64,000 nucleotides of DNA from Cymbidium sinense. Lineage: Eukaryota; Streptophyta; Magnoliopsida; Asparagales; Orchidaceae. Both the position numbers and the translations under genes were made by a program. Below are positions 49,340-61,104 of the stretch, one piece after another (positions within the stretch are counted from its first letter, which is position 1; each line of letters starts with the position of its first letter). Below the pieces are notes generated by a model, which ran no database searches, was not told where the DNA came from, and saw only the letters and a program-made list of their open reading frames with translations. The stretch is from NCBI GenBank assembly GCA_021442155.1, contig CM038222.1, forward strand, positions 20,470,923-20,534,922, read 5' to 3'.

Positions 49340-49824
49340 GGAGGACCAAGCGAGTTGATTACAATGTCCTAGCTCACCTTAGAAAGTTTCTAGCTAAGCT
49401 AAGAATATACGACACCCTTGTCTTATCCAAATAAAACACCCTTGTCTTATCTAAAGAAATGAGGGAATCTCAAATTAAGGCCTTACTTGATCTAGAGATA
49501 TACTTAACTCAATTGACCACTACTATAGAGGAGGAATGCCACTCGAAAGACATCTTAGGAGTTACATTCAGTGATGAAGATTTACTCCTAGGGACAACTG
49601 AACCACCTCTTTACATTGCAGTGAATGTTAGTAGATACAAGCTGTCTAGAGTTCTGGTTGACCTAAGTGTATCAATCAACATTATGAGTCTAAGAACTAT
49701 TACCTACTTGAGGATCGACATCTCCAAACTCCAAAAAGAAAGGATGATGTTTAGAGGATTTAATCAACAAGGGGAGAGGGCCTTATGCTATTTATTTTTG
49801 GATGTATTGTGGGGTACTTTTTGA
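49340..49824 (+). pseudogene. Gypsy aspartic protease, N-terminal part (right)
   Basis: The upstream frame has DYNVLAHLRKFLAKLRIYDT. The open part (49,459-49,824, 121 residues) has GVTFSDEDLLLGTTEPPLYI at residues 34-53, then VLVDLSVSINIMSL at 65-78 and MMFRGFNQQGERAL. The retropepsin Asp is residue 68 (49,660-49,662), but the D-T/S/x-G motif reads D-L-S, so the invariant Gly is lost. The frame ends at the nested insert. A 24-bp imperfect duplication (ACACCCTTGTCTTATC twice) lies just upstream at 49,412-49,457. Confidence 0.8.
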
Positions 49825-49951
49825 GGTGATTGGGCACAACTTTGAGGTATAATGTACTATCTCAAAAGATAGAGGCATCAACCTACAATGGACCTAATAA
49901 TGTAATAAGGATTCCTAAGGCATAATGATTACATGAATGTACCGAGATTTT

Positions 49952-50323
49952 CCCCACTTTATATGGATGAATAAAATAGGGTTTATATTAAACCAGGTTC
50001 TTAAGTTCCCTATGGAGGCAAGCCTCCATAATTAATTACATCTTAGGAAATAAAATTTCTTTAGAATACTCTCGATTAAAGTAGAGAATTAGCATCTCCA
50101 AAGAATTCAAGGTTAAACTATCAAAGGATTGGTTGTATTTAGAAAATCAATTGAGAGAGTTCAAGGAGAAGACTTATTTTTGGAATCCAAATGAAATAAG
50201 TAGGAAATGATCATGATACTTGAAAGCCTAGTAAGCATTCTAATATATCCTATGGTTGGGCTTTATAATTTTGAAGTTGAGGAGATTTATATGTTTTGAG
50301 TTGAAATTTAATTAGATTAGCTT
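49952..50323. other. Right-arm-only segment, ~370 bp
   Basis: Alignment of the arms by eye breaks between GAATGTACCGAGATTTTCC and TTATAATCCACCAACATAAA, which are adjacent in the left arm (near 24,245-24,265). The extra DNA is A/T-rich, has no open frame and matches nothing else I can see in the window. It is either an insertion here or a deletion in the left arm. Confidence 0.55.
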
Positions 50324-50329
50324 ATAATC

Positions 50330-52370
50330 CACCAACATAAATTTATGGGAATGAGTGAGGATTTATGCTGTGGCGAGGAAATAGCTACCTTGGATCCTAA
50401 ATGTAGGGAGCTTTAGTACGAGCTAAAGCACAACCTAAATCTAAGCGATAGGTGGACATAAGGTTTTACCTCCACAAGAGAGAATAAATTGTCTAACTTC
50501 TTGACTTATAATCGCTTAAAGTGGCCACCAGCTAACTCCTCTTATGATTTTAAAATCATGTAGTCCAGTATTATGAATTGCAAGATAGCTAAGCTAATTA
50601 TTTAATTAAGTCCAAAATACATTCCCTAAGAGACTAGAGCATGAGTGATATGAGCATATGACTTAATAAATATATGCAAAATCTTTTCAAATTTTATTTC
50701 ATTTTTTACTCATCATTTGATAGAGGCTTTAGGAGTTCTTATGCCAAAATGCATGATGAAATAGGTTATGGGTCAAATTAGCTAGAAGAAGGTGTTGTCC
50801 ACCACAAGGGATGCCCTCACAGGTCAAGCATTTCTTTATCATGCAAGGATGGAGATCCTTCATGTTCAAGAGAGAAAAAATATGCATGCATGATGTGAAA
50901 CATACAACCATACAACTAAGGGTTGCTAAATCTTTTAATTATCATATTTATGTCTTAGGCTTTATGATGAGGTTATGAGTTGTTTAAAATTTAGTTATGA
51001 GTGATTAGTTGGGTATAAAAGTTATTTTTATCCTAAGAGCCTAAATGTATCCAAACCACATATTAAAGCATCAATCATTTAAGAAATTATGAAAATCATG
51101 TCATAATAATGCACAATCTAAACATAACATTAAACAATTATATAAACTATCATAAAATAATAAGAGGTCAGTGTGGTCGAGTACCGCCGTATAACCTGAA
51201 GAATGAAAAGATGGGTAGTTGAGCTCTACCCTTATACAACTTGGAATATGAAAGAATAATTATAATTGTATTAAATGTTATGGAGGTATTATTTCTTCAT
51301 ATCTCTATTTTCTATTTGGTCCCTTCTTTGATTTGGATGGTGCTTGCTTCAAAGGCATCACAGGGCACCCTAGGATAAAGCCTTCTAGCTGCTGCTCATC
51401 CTAATCCCCCATAGCACTAATCTTAATTCATATTATAAAAATTACATTTATGTGGGAAAAGTAAATCTAACTATACCTACAAAAAAATATACATATATTC
51501 TCAAGTAGTTGTATTAATAATTTGGACTTAGCACCCTACACATGGGTAACTAAGCCCACCTGTCCTAACTTGGATTATGCTTAAGAATTTAAGCAACCTA
51601 TAACAGGAGCATTCACATTTATTTTTAAGCATCCCTTAAGCATAATCCATTGCAAAAAACATGATTAGGCTAATATTGGCCTATCATCAGTCTAAACATA
51701 CATCTAACATCAATCTAAAATAATACATCATAAATTAAAACATACATCACATACACCATCTAACTTAGATCTAGAAGTGGTGACTTAATTCTAATGTGTG
51801 TATTAAGGCTTGTGTGGTAAGTCTTGTTATGCATTAGTGTTATATTTTTTTAAGTGTAGAAGGATTCCATTTAACATGAATAGTTGATTTCACTTGAAGT
51901 AGTTTAATTGATTTGAGAATTTTAATTTGTATTTTGTTTTGTTTCATTTTATCACACTTAGCAACTAAGTGTTATAAAGAGAGGAAAAGAGGATTGCCCT
52001 CTTTTATCCCTACCTTAAGTCACTTTCTAAAGTATATTAATTTGATTTAGTTCTTTTAGTGAATGGCTTATTAAATGATTTAATTAATCCTAAGTTTTTG
52101 GTTCACTTTAAATAATCCTATTCAAAATTAAAGGCATCTTAAGGTTAATTTAATTGAATTACTGCCACATGCCAAATATTAAATCATTCCTTTCCAATAC
52201 ATGTAACATGCATATGTTTTAATCCTAAGTGTATCTATACATGGAACATATTTTAGCACACTTAAATGATGAATGTATGTGTATGTTTAGAATTTATATT
52301 TTATTAAATATTTTAATTTAAAACTTTATCCAAATTCTTATACAAAAAGGACATAAGAATGAAATTAAAT
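50330..52370. other. AT-rich part of nested insert (right)
   Basis: Inverted counterpart of 22,291-24,240, with no gene. It includes GGATTATGCTTAAGAATTTA and a nearby inverse copy (51,570-51,650), as in the left arm. A 60-codon reverse frame at 50,729 is incidental. Confidence 0.5.
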
Positions 52371-52376
52371 AGGCAT

Positions 52377-52990
52377 GTGCCATTGTTAAACCATGGAAGT
52401 GAGATAATCAAATGACCTCCTTGGAGCTAGCTAAAGCCTCGAATTCTAGAGATGTCCAGACTATATACCCATTTGCATTCAAACATATGTAAATTCGTAT
52501 ACATGAACATAGGAAGCAAGGTTAAAATCATATGGCTAATTGATTCAACCACTTAGTCAATTATGAATGCATGCAATTTTACTGTAAAATGGGATTTTCA
52601 TTCACTAATCACATATACATATACATGTACAAAGATATAGGTAAGTATATGTAATTATTAAACCAGAGAAGTGAGGTAATCAAATGACCTCCTTGGGGCT
52701 AACTAAAGCCTCATATTCCCAGGATGTCCAAACTATGTACTTTCTTTTCTTGGACACACATGGGTGTATACATAAATGAGGGAATGAAAATAATGCAAAG
52801 ATTGTGTATTTTTTTATTAAATCATTTATTTATATGAATTAAAGCTCTATCCAAATTCTAATGATGAAATACATAAAAATGAAATCAAATGGGTACGTGT
52901 CATTGTTAAACTAGGGAAGTGATAATCAAATGACCTCTCTTTGGGGTTAGCTAAAACCTCATGTTCCATGTCTAGACTATATGCCCATTA
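52377..52990. repeat. Three ~110-bp foldable repeats (right)
   Basis: Inverted counterparts of 21,663-22,290, with CCTCCTTGGRGCTARCTAAAG and ATGTCYAGACTATRTACCC-like strings in three copies (about 52,377-52,472, 52,650-52,744, 52,893-52,990). Confidence 0.62.
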
Positions 52991-54220
52991 CCATTCAATC
53001 TTATATAAATCAACACATGAAGAGAGAACTCAACATTCATACACATAAGGTATAAGCACATGCATTTCATATGTATTTATAACTAGCATCATAACACATA
53101 TTATTTTTCATTTATAAGCTTTTGAAAAATACATATTGATTTAATAGTTGTAACAGCAATGCATATATTAAATTAAATCAACACATGCAAGCTTACATAA
53201 AGAAAATTCATTTTATTTTACTTAATTTTGAAAACATGGATGCATGGATTTAAATGACATACCAAATTTAACATGATTGGAAATAGGACAATCAAATATA
53301 AGCATGTGATTCATTTAACCAAACTAGTTCTTAAGGACAATCAAATCAATTAAGATTATTTAAAGCAAACTAAAGCTTCTTTATTAATTAAGTTTTGGAT
53401 TTGATTTTATTTATGAGAAGAGAAATCATCACTTGTTGTTTAAACCCATTCCCACATTAGTGATTTGATTTAATTTATATGTAATTAAATTGATTTTATG
53501 GGTTAATTAAGTTGAACCCTTAATTAGATGAATTAATTAACCTTAAAGTAATTAACTAAATATTTATGATCCAACATGATATGCATGGAAAATAAACTTG
53601 CAATAATCCTAGAAATAAATGGGGCCTAATGTTTGTGATTAATAGTTAATTAGATTAAGGGACTTAATTAATTATTCTTATGACTTTTCCACACATGTGG
53701 ACTAACCATACTTTCATTAAATAACATGATTTAAACATTGATTATGATTTAATTTAAATTGGTTAAATCTTAATTAATTTCATTTTAAAAAAAGTGAAAT
53801 GAACTTGGAAAGGGGTCCCAACCTATTCCTTAGTTCTTGTTACAATGAACTTAATTAACCAATTTGTTATTATTCATGGGTAATTAATCATTAATTAACT
53901 TAAAATAGTAGTTAAGGTTTAATTAGTTTTTTCATAAGTGAGCAATAAAAAAAATCATGGGGAGGCGGTCATCCCAAAATTAACTCATAAATTTTGGGAT
54001 TAATTATTCAAGTATTTGAGTAATTAAGCTAATTAATTTTATAATTAAACCTTAATTATTGTTCAAAATTAGTTAAGGTCATTTTTAATTAATTCTCCTT
54101 TGAAATACCTTTAATATGAGTATTTATTTACATTTTTTTATTTCTCTATGATTATTTATAATTTTTAGAAGTTTCGACCATTAAAAATGATTAATTAAGC
54201 CTAATTAAAGCTTAATCCTA
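52991..54220. other. AT-rich non-coding part of nested insert (right)
   Basis: Inverted counterpart of 20,290-21,660. Rich in TTAATTAA words, no open frame, nothing recognisable. Confidence 0.55.
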
Positions 54221-54945
54221 TTTGCACCACATGGCGCTGATGTGACGTGCTTTCCACATGGCATCGTGAGATTGGCTACTTAAAACTTATCTAACTCAGT
54301 GCCTACGTGATGGTGGCGAATGCTCTTTCTCATTCGTCATCCAATCTAAGATCAAATAGCTATGATTAATCCTACAGCTTAATAAGATTAAATCAGATTG
54401 ATCAAGCAGATCTAATCACCACCATCCATTCTGATCACGTGGAACAGATGGTGTGTGATCTAACATCATGTGAGTGATGGAGAATGGAGTGCATCTGTCA
54501 TTGCTCACTTGATCCACACTTACTCGAGCTCAGATCAACCCCAAAAGGATCCCACACCTTGACAACATCGATTAGAGGAGATCAAACAGTCAAGATCACA
54601 TGAGATGCAATTTTTCTTCAAAAAGCTCCAACACATTTTTTTGTAAGAATTTCTATTTGAAGCATACCTTGCTAGAGCTCAAGTCGAGCATCTTGAATGA
54701 TTGAGGAAGCTTCATCTAGTGGAGAAAGAGCCTTGTTGACTAGCAATTGGATCAATTCCTTGACGGTAGTTCGAAAGGCCATGAACTGATGATTTGGAGC
54801 TCAGCTTTGATCAAAGTCCCACCTTCTATGCTCGGGAAGCTTGGGAGATGATTCATTCTTGCTCGACGAGGCCTAGGGAAAGTGTGTGCAAAGTTAGATT
54901 GTGTTTGATGGAGAAAAGGGAAGTTAGGTTAGAAATGGGAGTGTC

Positions 54946-55149
54946 CTATTTTGGGACAAATGGAAATGGAATTTTTTGATCTAGTAATGAGCTTGGGATC
55001 TTAAGGAATGGCTCTAGTGGCTTGTCTTGGGTAGGTAGGGCTCTGAGGAATGATTTTTTTTTTGTGTTTAAGTGGAAACAAGGGGGTGCATACCCCCCCT
55101 TCTTGATGGCGGTGGGATCGAGTTTGGCTTCTAGTGGCTGTCCGACCAT
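54946..55149 (-). pseudogene. Inverted copy of the 19,335 open frame
   Basis: The minus strand has GGYAPPCFHLNTKKKSFLRA and PSSLLDQKIPFPFVPK, matching the C-terminal half of the 19,335-19,619 frame. The N-terminal half of that frame (LAATFAHSTNQAKPTHLL) is also present upstream, but in a different frame and with a stop. No function is assigned. Confidence 0.35.
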
Positions 55150-55239
55150 CTCAGGGAGTCATTGGTGGTAAGGAGGAGGTGAGTTGGCTTGGCTTGGTTG
55201 GTTGAATGTGCGAAGGTGGCTGCCAAAGAGGAATCAATT

Positions 55240-56870
55240 GTCTTGGGTTGGGTGTTGGTTTGGGTTTAGTTGACCAATTGAAAATGATTGTAGGCTTTGA
55301 TTTCAATTAATTTGGATTTGATTTTGATTTATGCCAACTTGAACCTTTAGTTCAATTTGGGCTAAGTAGGTTAATTGGGTTCAATTGGGTCCAATCATGG
55401 CTTTGGTCAAGTTCAACAATCAATTTGTAATAAACTTGAGCCATTTGTTGCAATCAATTTGGTTTATAGTTTTATTTGACCCAATTTGGTCTTTTAGGTC
55501 AATTTGGGTCTACTTGGGTCAAGAGGGCCAGTTGGGTTTTGTTTGACTCAATTGAAGGTCAAGTCATATTCAAATATTGATTTTGATTTGGTATGAATTA
55601 TTTCAAGGGATTTGACATAGAATTTGATTCATATGAGTTAAGGGGTTGACTTGGTGAAATGACCAAGTTGACTTGGTTTGACATAATTTGTGACAGTTGA
55701 TCAACCTAGGGTGATCAACAATCATAATGGGAGGTTTTGATGGTATTGGTTTAATCAATTTGGGTAGGATTACAACTTGGCTCAAATAGGTCAAATTGGT
55801 CACTTTGGGTCAAGTGGACCAATTTGGTTTAGTTGGCTTGATTTTGGGTTGAGTTTATTTAGTTGAGTTTATATATGGTTTTAGTATTGATATAAATTCA
55901 ATTGCAATTAGATTAGGTTCAAATGGGTTTTGGTTCATTTAAACATTTCAAGTCAAAAGAGTTAAGTTGGGTTTGACTTTGGTTGATTTTGGTTTGGCTT
56001 GATGATTGTAGATTTCATTTGTATTTTAGAATATGATTGAAGGTATGATTGATTCATAAGAAAATCAATTGAGTTTGGGTTTTGGGATGAAGGAATTTGG
56101 CTAAGTCCATGGAGTTGGGTCATGTTTCTTTGGTTGGATTTTGATTTGATTTGATTTAGTTTTGAAGAGTTAAATGTATATTCCATTTAAATTTGTGAAG
56201 ATGATTGAACATATGATGCTTTGTGAGAAAATCAATCGAGTTTGACTAGATTTGGATAAGTCCATGGGATAGGTCATATGGCTTAGGAAGGGTTTTAATT
56301 TAATTTGATTTAGTTTAATTTATTTTTGATCATTTGAATGTAGATTTGATTTTTTTTTATTAAGGAAGATAATTGAAGATATTAATTGATTATGAGAAAA
56401 TCAATTGATTTTAAATTGATTTGGATTACAATTTGGCAAAGTCCATGGGATAGGTAATATGGCTTAGGAAGGTTTTTAAGTTTGGATTTGATCATGGGCT
56501 TCAATCATTTGGTTTTGGAATTTGGGTTTGGATTTGGATTTGGGTGATCTTATAGCTTGGAAGGGTTTTGATTTAATTTGATTTAGTTTAATTTATTTTT
56601 GATCATTTGAATGTAGATTTGATTTTTTTTTTTATTAGAAGATAATTGAAGATATTATGATTATGAGAAAATCAATTGATTTTAAATTGATTTGGATTAG
56701 ATTTGGCAAAGTCCATGGGATAGGTATGGCTTAGGAAGGTTTTAAGTTTGGATTTGATCATGGGCTTCAATCATTTGGTTTTGGAATTTGGGTTTGGATT
56801 TGGATTTGAATTTGATGTTTGAATTGAACTTAATGTTTGGTTTGAGAAGGTGAACATGGATTGGATTTGG
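55240..56870. repeat. GGTCAA/CAATTTGGTC word-rich region (right)
   Basis: Inverted counterpart of 17,600-19,130: TTGGGTCAA, GGTCAATTTGG and TTTGATTTGATTT words. It includes a private tandem duplication (56,281-56,803). Confidence 0.6.
56281..56803 (+). repeat. Tandem duplication, ~265-bp units
   Basis: Two consecutive near-identical units (about 56,281-56,547 and 56,555-56,803) both run from GGCTTAGGAAGGGTTTT-like through GGCAAAGTCCATGGGATAGG to TTTGGGTTTGGATTTGGATT. They differ by small indels. The left arm shows only one comparable unit. Confidence 0.7.
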
Positions 56871-57104
56871 GTTGTAGGGTAATTATCCTAATCCTAAGGC
56901 ATAACCTAACCCCATGGTTAAGTCTTTAAGCTTAGGTTAAGTGTTTACCTAATTGTTAGAAGTGTCTTATGACTAGGGAAGTCTTAGTATCTAGAAGACT
57001 CCTAAGTCAAAGATGGGAATATTGAATCACTCCAAAATTGAGGTCAATAGGCCTTAGGCTCCAAAGTGTTTCCCTTGGAGATAGATGATTAGAAGACCGA
57101 AGCC

Positions 57105-57362
57105 AAGTTTCATGTTATAGACTCGGATACATCTTTCAATGCTTTGCTTGGGAGACCATGGATACATGAGAACAACATAGTTCTATCCTCTCTATATCAG
57201 TGTATAAAGTTTATTATAGGTGGGATCATCTACTGTGTCAAGGGAGATCTCAAGCCATTTACAGTTCATGAGGTTAGCATATATGAGAATGCAACTTACT
57301 ACCTCCCTAAGAATCAACAAGTCTACTCTTGTGAACTTGTCCAAAGTTTAGAAATAAAATAA
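57105..57362 (+). pseudogene. Gypsy protease C-terminal part (right)
   Basis: Open reading gives KFHVIDSDTSFNALLGRPWI, HENNIVLSSLYQCIKFIIGG, KGDLKPFTVHEVSIYENATY, then a Lys-rich run. It is better kept than the left copy: Trp in LLGRPW is TGG here but TGA in the left arm. It is separated from the protease N-part by the nested insert. A reverse open frame at 57,307 is a shadow. Confidence 0.82.
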
Positions 57363-57425
57363 AATAGAAAAAGAAAAAGAAAAGGAAAGAGAAAAAGAAA
57401 AGGAAATGAAAAAAAAAATAAAAGG
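57353..57425 (+). other. Polypurine tract (Lys/Arg-rich linker codons)
   Basis: Almost pure A/G run (GAAAAAGAAAAGG words), counterpart of 17,035-17,128 on the opposite strand. Confidence 0.6.
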
Positions 57426-57514
57426 GAGCGAAAATAGACTTAGAGGAGGAAGTGGAGCCTGACATTAGATTCCACCCATAGTTTGTTACTCCATTCAAAC
57501 ATATGGGTAGGTTG

Positions 57515-57545
57515 ACCTAAACAGCGATGTCCATCCCCATTAAGA
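57515..57545 (+). other. Deletion join: RT, RNase H and integrase missing
   Basis: Left of this point the sequence aligns to the left arm down to 16,962 (ATATGGGTAGGTTGACC). Right of it, it aligns from about 13,785 (AACTACACA, CTACTC words). The ~3.2 kb between, coding for RT, RNase H and integrase, is absent. Confidence 0.65.
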
Positions 57546-57549
57546 ACAT

Positions 57550-59050
57550 AACTACACAGCATATAAAATAAACACATATCTTTCATCTTGGCTACTCATT
57601 GAGATAATGCCTAGTGGCACTTCGATGGTAGCTCTAGATATGACGTCTTTACCATGCTAGTGTGTCCCCCAAGTGGTCTTCTTGTTGTAGAAGATGTAAA
57701 TTTGCTATGCTTTCCTTCCTTACTTGGCCACTGTACACCGATGAGAGCATTGTTAGTTTGATAGGGCTTATTGTGTAGCTATTAAGCTATCTCATGTTTG
57801 CTTCATTTAAGAGGATGTGAGTCTACTACACTTTCTTCTTGGATTAGCTTTTGTGCACTGACTGAGTTGAGTATATTTGTGATTTAAGATAAGTTCCCTA
57901 GTGGATCCTTCCCTCCTGACTACTTCAAGTCTAGGTGGTCCTTTGGGGCTCCCACAGTAGTCACTCTAGGTTAGATAACATATATCCCAGCATATCCGAT
58001 GATTCTTCTTGGAAAGTTTGGACGCTTTCTTTCATGATAATTGGATACTTGACAATTTAGGTTGTTGGTTTTCACTTTCATGGATCAACTTATGTTGGTT
58101 GGTTCTGTACTTTAGGATATACCACTCATGGCATGTAAGTCTACACTTTCTCCTTGAGTTGGCCATCATACACCTATAAGCTTTCTTTTGAGCATAGGAT
58201 AATGCCCATCTATATTTGGATCACATCCTTTTGATTTATTTAGACACTCGATTCTTTCGGTTGGTTCCCCTTTTCTAACCATATGGTTGGAGAATCCATC
58301 TTATGGATGTAGATTCTCCTGTCGATAAATGTGAGATAAATCAATCAGCTCCTTCTTAGTGTGTTCCTCACCCAACAAGGTTCATAACATATAAACAAAA
58401 TATATATTCACTTTGGATTAGGAGCATTAGCGGTACCTTTTCCAAAGCATCCTATCTTTAGTGTGTCTAAAACTCCATAAGAATATACTCTTTTGGTTGA
58501 TATAAGTCCCAGTGGCATTCACTTTAATTAGTAAGTCGGTTTGATTTATTATATACCAACAAGTCACCCCATTGGTTGTTCCCTACTTTAGAAGATGTAA
58601 GTTTCACCTTCTTCATAGATCATTGCATACCAAGGCAATTAGGTTGGAGCTCTATCACCACCAATAGACTATCCATTTGGTTATAAATCAGATAGGAGAA
58701 GTCGATTACCCTTCTTGGTGGGTCCATGATGACATGATCCATACATTAACTCAGTTAAATTATACCCAATATGATTTTCCTTGTGGAGTTAAATTATACC
58801 CTTTTCCCGGTGGTGCCAGATCATACATAAAGTCAAACAAACAAATCAAATTCAAAAACTTCCCTGGAGCCAAATTAAACCAACTCCCCTTAAATCAAAG
58901 AAATCCAAACTCTTATTCCAGATACATCCCTAAACTAATCAATTAAATCAATACAATCCCGGTGGATCAGAACTACTTTTAGTGGAAGGTTCTTCGATCC
59001 CTCTCATATCTTAAATATGCCTCCACTTCAATTAAAATGAAATAGAATAA
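57550..59050 (+). repeat. 3' UTR tandem repeats (right)
   Basis: Diverged inverted counterpart of 11,998-13,740, with GATGTAAGTYTRCTAYRCTTTC and GGCCATCATACACC-like strings. Repeat period is harder to read than in the left arm. The plus-strand open frame at 58,677-58,946 is incidental. Confidence 0.55.
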
Positions 59051-59289
59051 ATACAATTTGACCTTCTTAGTGGACTATAGATTGTTATCCCAACGGATCT
59101 TCTTTCGATAAATCATATAATCAAATCAAATTCAAGCCTTATCCCCAACATATTTTCTTCTTTTATGCCCTCGAAATAAACCCCTCACATGTCATGTCCA
59201 ATGCATGTGTGATCCCCTAGCGAATCTCCCTCCATGTCCTTAACATGGAATACTCATCAAATCTTATTTCTTCTCTTATGCACACCTTT

Positions 59290-60640
59290 AATACTTCCTA
59301 AAATGTGTATTCATCAAATTCATCTTAACATTGTAATCAACATTTTAAGATTTGTATTTGTTTCAAACAAACTATACAATATCTAACATTATTGTCTAAC
59401 ATTACACATTAAATTTTATCAAAATATGAATAATGTTCATTTTGGATGTAAAATTGTTATTTTTCTATTATAAATGGTACAAAATAGCATAATTTTGGTG
59501 TTGCTTCTTAGTGTGTGCCATGAATTTGGCCAAATTCTTTCATCTCAACCTTCAAATTAACATATTTTGAGTTTTGACCCAATGTATTATAACAAAAGTA
59601 AAACATACTAAAATGTTCATTAACATTTAGTAACACACCACCACATTCATATATATTTGAAGTTATATTGTTATGTACATTATATTCTAATATGCTTTTA
59701 TATAATATATTATCTTACATTACACCTTAAAATGAATCACTTTAAGCAAAAAATTTATAAAATTTGGTTGAAAAATGAACATTTATTTTGGATGCAAATT
59801 TCCATTCTTTTGATTAAATGACACACCATAGCACACCCCTAATGATTTTCCCTAAAGCTTTCCTTAAATTTGGCCAAATCCCATCATCTTAGCCTATAAA
59901 TTAGTATTTTTAAGAATTATGCTAGCACAAACTCTACTACATCATACTATAACAAACTAAAATATGCTAAATAACAAGTAGTAATACATAATAGTATGCT
60001 ATAATGCATGTTGCTACACTATGTTATGGCATACTATATTATAATACTCTATAACATATTATATTATATTATATTGCATATCACATCACAAGGGATTGGT
60101 TAAGATAAAAAATCATAAAATTTGCATAAACAATAAAAAACTATATATTTTAGTCATATAACTTACATATTCTGAATTGAAATAATATATTACGATGCCA
60201 TGCTCTACCTATTGTGAATTTCACCAAATTCCACCATTTTAAAGTATAAATCAACATTTTTATAAATAATGCTAGTGTAGGCTTGACTGCATGATTGTAA
60301 AACTAAAACAATTTAAAATTCACAGCATAATATATTATGATATATGATGATATACTATGCTACAACATATGATATTTATTTTGAACATAAAATCTTACTT
60401 TTTTAGACTACAAGTGGCATTGCACACCTTTGGCTATGACCTAATTCCCACTTCAAATTTAACAAATTTCATCATCGATTTATTAAATAAATATTTTATG
60501 ATTTATCTTAATATTGACTATAGGGCACCATAATATTCTAAAAATTTAAAACATCTTATAACATCCAAAAAACCCATCACTTGTGCTCAAACATATGATG
60601 CTACATTATACTATAATATATGGTATTATAAAAATGATTT
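59290..60640. repeat. AT-rich ~320-bp tandem repeat (right)
   Basis: Inverted counterpart of 9,930-11,400, with the GGCCAAATT palindromic word at about 59,528 and 59,870 and the AAATCAACATTTTTAT-type word repeated. Confidence 0.7.
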
Positions 60641-60770
60641 AGGGTTAGGGTTTAGGGTATTCAAATCTAATAGTCGAAAGTCTTGAAGACATTTTCTTTA
60701 GCTACCATAACTATGTTAGGATTAGGTCATTCTTTAGATCTACTCCTAATGACATCTTTATTCAAGGTTT

Positions 60771-61104
60771 AAGGTTTAAGGTTTGGGGTTAGGGTTTAGG
60801 GTTTAGGGTTTAGGATTAGTTTAGGGTTTAGATTTTAGGGTTCATAGTTTTGGGTTTAGGGTTTAGGTTTTAGGGTTCAGGGTTAAGGGTTATAGGTTTT
60901 AGGGTTTAGGGTATATGGTTTTAAGGTTTAAGATTTAGGGTTTAAGGTTTAGGGTTTTAGGGTTTAGGGTTTAGGGTTTAGGGTTTAAGGTTTAGGGTTT
61001 AGGGTTTAGCATTTAGTGTTTAGTGTTTAGGGTATTTATGGTTTAGGGTTTAGTGTTTATGCTTTTGGATATAAGTTTTAGTTTATAGTTTAGGGTTTAA
61101 GGTT
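60771..61104 (-). repeat. Telomere-like satellite, G-strand
   Basis: TTTAGGG array with TTTAAGG and TTTAGTG variants between the right arm edge and GRP fragment E. Mirror of 9,477-9,780. Confidence 0.88.

Larger units (their letters stand above)
49860..57000. mobile_element. Nested insert splitting the protease (right arm)
   Basis: Inverted counterpart of 17,470-24,240 with the same order of internal parts reversed: AT-rich DNA, three ~110-bp repeats, AT-rich DNA, damaged ACGT patch, short open frame, TTGACC-word region. Limits are approximate because the protease frame is eroded at the entry point. Confidence 0.58.
47691..60770 (+). mobile_element. Right arm: inverted copy of the gypsy composite
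   Basis: The same composite as 9,781-26,366, in opposite orientation: gag, linker, protease N-part, nested insert, protease C-part, 3' repeats, AT-rich repeats, edge segment. It lacks the RT-RNase H-integrase block (about 3.2 kb of the left arm, 13,785-16,962), which collapses to a join near 57,515-57,545. It has a private ~370-bp segment at 49,952-50,323. Many substitutions separate it from the left arm. It is non-functional. Confidence 0.85.

Noticed and set aside
57307..57498. Reverse 63-codon Phe-rich frame
   Set aside because: Antisense reading of the polypurine linker tract beside the protease relic.
9781..60770. Folded-back (palindromic) read or assembly artefact explaining the inverted arms
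   Set aside because: Arms differ by many base substitutions and by distinct insertions and deletions of 40 bp to 3.2 kb, more than read error would give. Not fully excluded without reads.
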